From Rhodococcus phenolicus (lineage in GTDB: Bacteria; Actinomycetota; Actinomycetes; Mycobacteriales; Mycobacteriaceae): 55,243 bases of DNA. This document shows, piece by piece, positions 52,574-55,243 of the stretch; within the stretch, counting starts at the first letter, position 1, and each line of letters opens with the position of its first letter. The position numbers and the translations under genes were made by a program. The notes beneath the pieces are model-generated. The model was not told the DNA's origin, made no database searches, and was given only the letters and a program-made list of their open reading frames with translations. Where the stretch lies: NCBI RefSeq assembly GCF_001646785.1, contig NZ_LRRH01000091.1:1-55243 (forward strand), in the 5' to 3' direction.

Positions 52574-53281
52574 GTGGCGGCGTCCGTCTCGACCCTCTGG
52601 TATGTCGACGCCCCCGAACCGGCGATGGTGCTGCGTTCCGGGCATCCGGACCGCGATTCCGCACATGCACTCGTCGGACGTCTCTACCCGAATCTGAATT
52701 CGGTTCCGATGCAACGCGTTCCGCTGGTGGAGGCCGCCGCGTGCGCCGAGCCGGACCGGGTGTACGTGGGTAGCTATCCGGGTGTCACGGTCGTGTGCAG
52801 TCCCGACCTGCCCCAGCGACAGCCGTCGGAAACCCCCGAAACCTGGACGCACACACTGGGTTCGGAACACACCTACCTGATCCGGTCGGATCCACCGCGG
52901 GCATGGGGCGCGTTCGCCCAGTGGCACCACGGGGAGCTGCGGCGGGCGTTCAGCGCGACGACCGTCGACATCTTCGAGGACCACGGTGTGCCGTTCGTGT
53001 GGGAGCGCCCGTTCTGGGCGGGTGACCATCCCGTGCGGTGGCCCGTCCATCTCCCCGCTCCACCGCAGGCCCTGCCGTTCCATCCCCGCCGGCTGGTCGA
53101 AACCGCCAACGACTCCTGGCTCGGATTCCGGTACATCGGCGCCGGCACCGGCGGGCTGGATCCGGCCGGCATCGAGGTGTGGCGGTTCGGGCTCTACCGC
53201 GACGGCGAGACACCGCCGGCCACACCGGATTCCGTGACACCCGGGGAACAACGACGTCGGTGGTGGCACCGGCTGCGGTGA
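52574..53281 (+). CDS. Conserved actinobacterial protein (DUF6928-like)
   Basis: A 235-residue soluble protein, probably of the DUF6928 family, with STLWYVDAPEPAMVLRSG at the N-terminus and DRVYVGSYPGVTVVCSPDL following. Aromatic and proline-rich segments (RPFWAGDHPVRWPVHLP, WLGFRYIG) mark the second half. Function is unknown. The GTG start is 12 bases after sepH, so co-transcription is likely. It is convergent with the small membrane protein. Confidence 0.75.
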   Translation: MAASVSTLWYVDAPEPAMVLRSGHPDRDSAHALVGRLYPNLNSVPMQRVPLVEAAACAEPDRVYVGSYPGVTVVCSPDLPQRQPSETPETWTHTLGSEHTYLIRSDPPRAWGAFAQWHHGELRRAFSATTVDIFEDHGVPFVWERPFWAGDHPVRWPVHLPAPPQALPFHPRRLVETANDSWLGFRYIGAGTGGLDPAGIEVWRFGLYRDGETPPATPDSVTPGEQRRRWWHRLR

Positions 53282-53297
53282 CACCGCGCCCCGGACG

Positions 53298-53576
53298 TCA
53301 GAGCAACGCCACCAGCAGCATCAGCCATCCGACCGGAACGCCTGCGGCGACACCGACGGCCACCCACCGCCACAGGGGAACCCGGCTCCACACCCACAGT
53401 GTCGGGGCGACGCCGGCCCCGGCGACGACGTTGACGCCGAGAGCGAGCGCGGGGCTGACGCGCGTCAGCACCGAACCGAACGCGACGACCGTCACGACGG
53501 TGGCGACGAGCGCGAACGCGGTGAGTGCCAGACCGGTTGCCCACGGTGTCGCGGAAGGAGCGGACGGACGGGTCAT
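53298..53576 (-). CDS. Small membrane protein, DUF2537 (Rv0882-like)
   Basis: A 92-residue protein with three hydrophobic segments: ATGLALTAFALVATVVTVVA, LALGVNVVAGAGVAPTLWVW and WVAVGVAAGVPVGWLMLLVAL. Size and gene neighbours match Rv0882. It overlaps the stop of the methyltransferase gene by four bases, so the two are translated together. No function is known. Confidence 0.82.
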   Translation of the reverse strand: MTRPSAPSATPWATGLALTAFALVATVVTVVAFGSVLTRVSPALALGVNVVAGAGVAPTLWVWSRVPLWRWVAVGVAAGVPVGWLMLLVALL

Positions 53577-54379
53577 CGCGGGATCCGCACCCGTTCGTAG
53601 AACGCCATCGCGGCGGCGGTCGCAACGTTGAGCGAATCGGTGCCCGGCGCCATCGGGATTCGCGCCCGCACGTCGGTGGCACGCATCGCGTGCTCGGTCA
53701 GCCCCGGTCCTTCCGCGCCGAGCAGCAGGGCGACCTTCTCCCCCGTCATCGCCTCGGCCAGTGTGACGGCGTCCGGGTTCGGGGTGAGCGAGATCAGCTG
53801 GAAACCCCGGCCGCGCAGCTGATCGAGGTCGTACGGCCAGTTCGGCACGTGCGCGAACGGCACGCGCAGCACGTGTCCCATGGACACGCGCACGGCGCGG
53901 CGGTACAACGGATCGGCGCAACCCTTCCCGAAGAGCACCGCGTCGACGCCGAGCCCGGCGGCGTTGCGGAACATCGAGCCGATGTTCTCGTGGTCGTTGA
54001 CGCCCTCGAGCACGGCGACGGTCATCGCCTTCTCGAGCACGTCGCCCAGATCGAGCGGTTCGGGCCGCGACGCGGTGGCCAGGACACCCCGGTTCAGATG
54101 GAACCCGACGACCTCCGCCATCACCTCGGCGGAGGCGCGGTAGAACGGCACGTCGACATCGCGCAGGTCGTCGGCCAATTCCCCGAGCCGGCGATCGACG
54201 CCGAGGAGATTGTCCGGCGTGAACCGCGAGTCGAGCATGCGCTGCACGACGAGCACGCCCTCGGCGACGACCAGTCCCTTGCCGTCCGGCAGGTCGGGGC
54301 GGCGATCCGACGAGTTGAGATCGCGGAAGTCGTCCAGCCGCGGATCGGCGGGATCGTCGATGTCGATGACGTGAACCAC
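53573..54379 (-). CDS. SPOUT-class RNA methyltransferase (TrmH-like, Rv0881-like)
   Basis: A 268-residue methyltransferase of the TrmH/SpoU group, probably methylating a ribose 2'-OH in tRNA or rRNA. An N-terminal substrate-binding domain (LVVAEGVLVVQRMLDS) is followed by the knotted catalytic domain with NIGSMFRNAAG, LLLGAEGPGL and PMAPGTDSLNVATAAAMAFYE. The start is a GTG near the palindrome at 54386-54405, with only a weak ribosome site; further upstream the frame looks non-coding. The order with Rv0882-like and MarR genes supports orthology with Rv0881. The RNA target is not known. Confidence 0.9.
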   Translation of the reverse strand: MVHVIDIDDPADPRLDDFRDLNSSDRRPDLPDGKGLVVAEGVLVVQRMLDSRFTPDNLLGVDRRLGELADDLRDVDVPFYRASAEVMAEVVGFHLNRGVLATASRPEPLDLGDVLEKAMTVAVLEGVNDHENIGSMFRNAAGLGVDAVLFGKGCADPLYRRAVRVSMGHVLRVPFAHVPNWPYDLDQLRGRGFQLISLTPNPDAVTLAEAMTGEKVALLLGAEGPGLTEHAMRATDVRARIPMAPGTDSLNVATAAAMAFYERVRIPR

Positions 54380-54385
54380 GACGAC

Positions 54386-54405
54386 AATTCTGCCAGGACA
54401 GAATT
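54386..54405. promoter_or_regulatory. Palindrome at the start of the TrmH-like gene
   Basis: AATTCTG-CCAGGA-CAGAATT has perfect 7-base arms around 6 bases, AT-richer than its surroundings. It lies 7 bases upstream of the methyltransferase GTG and at the 5' end of the nitroreductase remnant, so a regulator bound here could affect both. Confidence 0.5.
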
Positions 54406-54818
54406 TCGTCCGGACCCGGGTGTCGGACGAGCGTTCCGTGCGGCAACGGAAGAGTACGCGGCGCCGGCCCCGGACGGGGCCGCCCTCGCGACGGTTCTGC
54501 ACCACGCGACGGCCACGGTCCCGCGCGCGGGCGGCTGCGATCGCCTCGGGGCCGTGCACACCGGGCACGTCGCGGCGACGTTCCTGCACCCGAGTTCGCC
54601 CACCGGTTCCCGGTCGTGATCGTGCCGACCGCCAGGACGGATGTCGCGTTCGGCCGGTACGCGCTGCGGCACTACCGGACCGTGCACGTCGAGGCGGGCG
54701 CGGTCCTGCAGAACCTCTACCTCACGGCGGAGACGACCGGTCTGGCCGGGTGCTCGCTCTCGACGACATCGGCATCGCCCTGGTCGCGTTCGTGCTCGGC
54801 GTCCGAACCGGCCAATGA
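54400..54818 (+). pseudogene. SagB-type dehydrogenase/nitroreductase remnant, frameshifted
   Basis: Homology-like segments follow one another in three reading frames. First VGRAFRAATEEYAAPAPDG and ALATVLHHATA, then (other frame) PEFAHRFPVVIVPTARTDVAF, FGRYALRHYRTVHVEAGAV and LQNLYLTAETTGLAGC, and finally (third frame) ALDDIGIALVAFVLGV. RHYRTVHVEAGAVLQNLYL is the clear mark of SagB/ThcOx-type oxidoreductases. At least two frameshifts are needed, and the N-terminus is missing where the TrmH-like gene begins. Function is lost unless these are sequencing errors. Confidence 0.75.
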
Positions 54819-54866
54819 GAGGTGACGCACGCCTTCACGGAGAGCGAGATCCCGCCGGGCGACTCG

Positions 54867-55243
54867 TCACTTGTCGTCGGTGACCAGCGCGGTGAGGATG
54901 ACCACCGCATCGCGCAACGTGTCGAGACTGTTCTGATCGAGCTGTTTCAGGCGTTCGGTCAGCCATGCCTCCCGCGCCTGCGCCTCGTCGCGCAGCAGAT
55001 CCCGTCCCGGCTCGGACAGGTCGACGATGATCTGCCTGCCGTCGGTCGGATGCGGTGTCCGCTCCACCAGACCGAGATCGTTGAGCGATGCGATGACGCG
55101 CGTCATCGACGGTGGCTGGACCTTCTCACGCGCTGCAAGTGCCCCGGGGGTCATCGCTTTCCGATCGCCTGACACAGCTCGACAGCACAGTCTGGACACG
55201 TTGCGCGAATCGGTGCGTCTCCCCCCGCACATGCCGCCGCAGG
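54867..55243 (-). CDS. MarR-family regulator, N-terminus cut by the window edge (Rv0880-like)
   Basis: The winged-helix DNA-binding domain is clear: ALAAREKVQPPSMTRVIASL holds the recognition helix, and GLVERTPHPTDGRQIIVDL is the wing. A C-terminal dimerisation helix (AWLTERLKQLDQNSLDTL) ends it. Upstream, SRLCCRAVSGDRKAMTPG fits the expected preceding helix in frame, so the true start is probably beyond the right edge; an in-frame ATG at 55232 is the only one seen but would cut the dimer helices. Its position next to Rv0881- and Rv0882-like genes supports orthology with Rv0880. The nearby nitroreductase remnant may have been its former target. Confidence 0.75.
   Translation of the reverse strand, partial: CGGMCGGRRTDSRNVSRLCCRAVSGDRKAMTPGALAAREKVQPPSMTRVIASLNDLGLVERTPHPTDGRQIIVDLSEPGRDLLRDEAQAREAWLTERLKQLDQNSLDTLRDAVVILTALVTDDK

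Noticed and set aside
54616-54825. A 69-residue gene starting at GTG
   Set aside because: It holds only the middle of a SagB-type domain and runs into an unrelated frame, so it is part of a pseudogene.

Overview
This is a high-GC actinobacterial chromosome segment, almost certainly from a mycolic-acid-containing member of the Mycobacteriales and most like Rhodococcus. The evidence is uniform GC-rich coding, many GTG starts, coupled ATGA/GTGA overlaps, and a gene order that, from memory, matches the Mycobacterium tuberculosis interval Rv0908 down to Rv0880. The shared genes are ctpE, the Rv0906 metallo-hydrolase, echA6, accD3, prrA/prrB, gltA, citA, serC, sepH, an Rv0882-like membrane protein, an Rv0881-like SPOUT methyltransferase and an Rv0880-like MarR regulator. 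I saw no rRNA, tRNA, CRISPR array, insertion sequence or phage gene.

Left part (1-8.3 kb): the cation ATPase ctpE, a flavodoxin-like reductase, a cytochrome P450 with a small charged protein, a divergent XRE regulator with its coupled membrane protein, a hemerythrin, an NAPE-PLD-like hydrolase and an EchA6-like crotonase that lacks both catalytic glutamates. Middle part (8.3-40.3 kb): mostly accessory blocks set between syntenic genes. They include an Acg-like flavoprotein and a GH65 phosphorylase; an SPFH membrane protein with a ribbon-helix-helix regulator; a flavoprotein coupled to an HtrA-like protease; an ABC-F ATPase coupled to an S4 RNA-binding protein; a SulP transporter; an XRE-membrane-ABC exporter operon; and a catabolic operon (BKACE, TauD-type dioxygenase, quinone reductase, MFS) with a divergent AraC regulator. 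They are followed by an AccD3-like carboxyltransferase, a GPP34 protein, a propionyl-CoA synthetase, a DUF3618/holin-like/YihY envelope cassette, a RibD-like reductase with a CinA-like amidase, and an acyl-CoA dehydrogenase.

Right part (40.3-55.2 kb): a TetR gene is translationally coupled to the prrA-prrB two-component system. A small secreted protein, a tandem-domain FKBP, citrate synthase gltA, an aldose epimerase, MFS-pdxH, a second citrate synthase citA, serC, sepH and the conserved Rv0882/Rv0881/Rv0880 neighbourhood follow. A frameshifted SagB/nitroreductase remnant lies just before the right edge.

The most striking signals are in the intergenic DNA. Tandem operator-like palindromes lie before both XRE modules and before the ABC-F gene (the last two with 30-bp centre spacing). 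AT-rich or perfect palindromes lie before the SPFH, TetR/FadE, sepH and trmH-like genes. A 40-nt hairpin repeat occurs twice, each time just after a stop codon. The best candidates for undescribed systems are the XRE plus four-helix membrane protein module, the SPFH plus RHH cassette, and the BKACE-dioxygenase catabolic operon.
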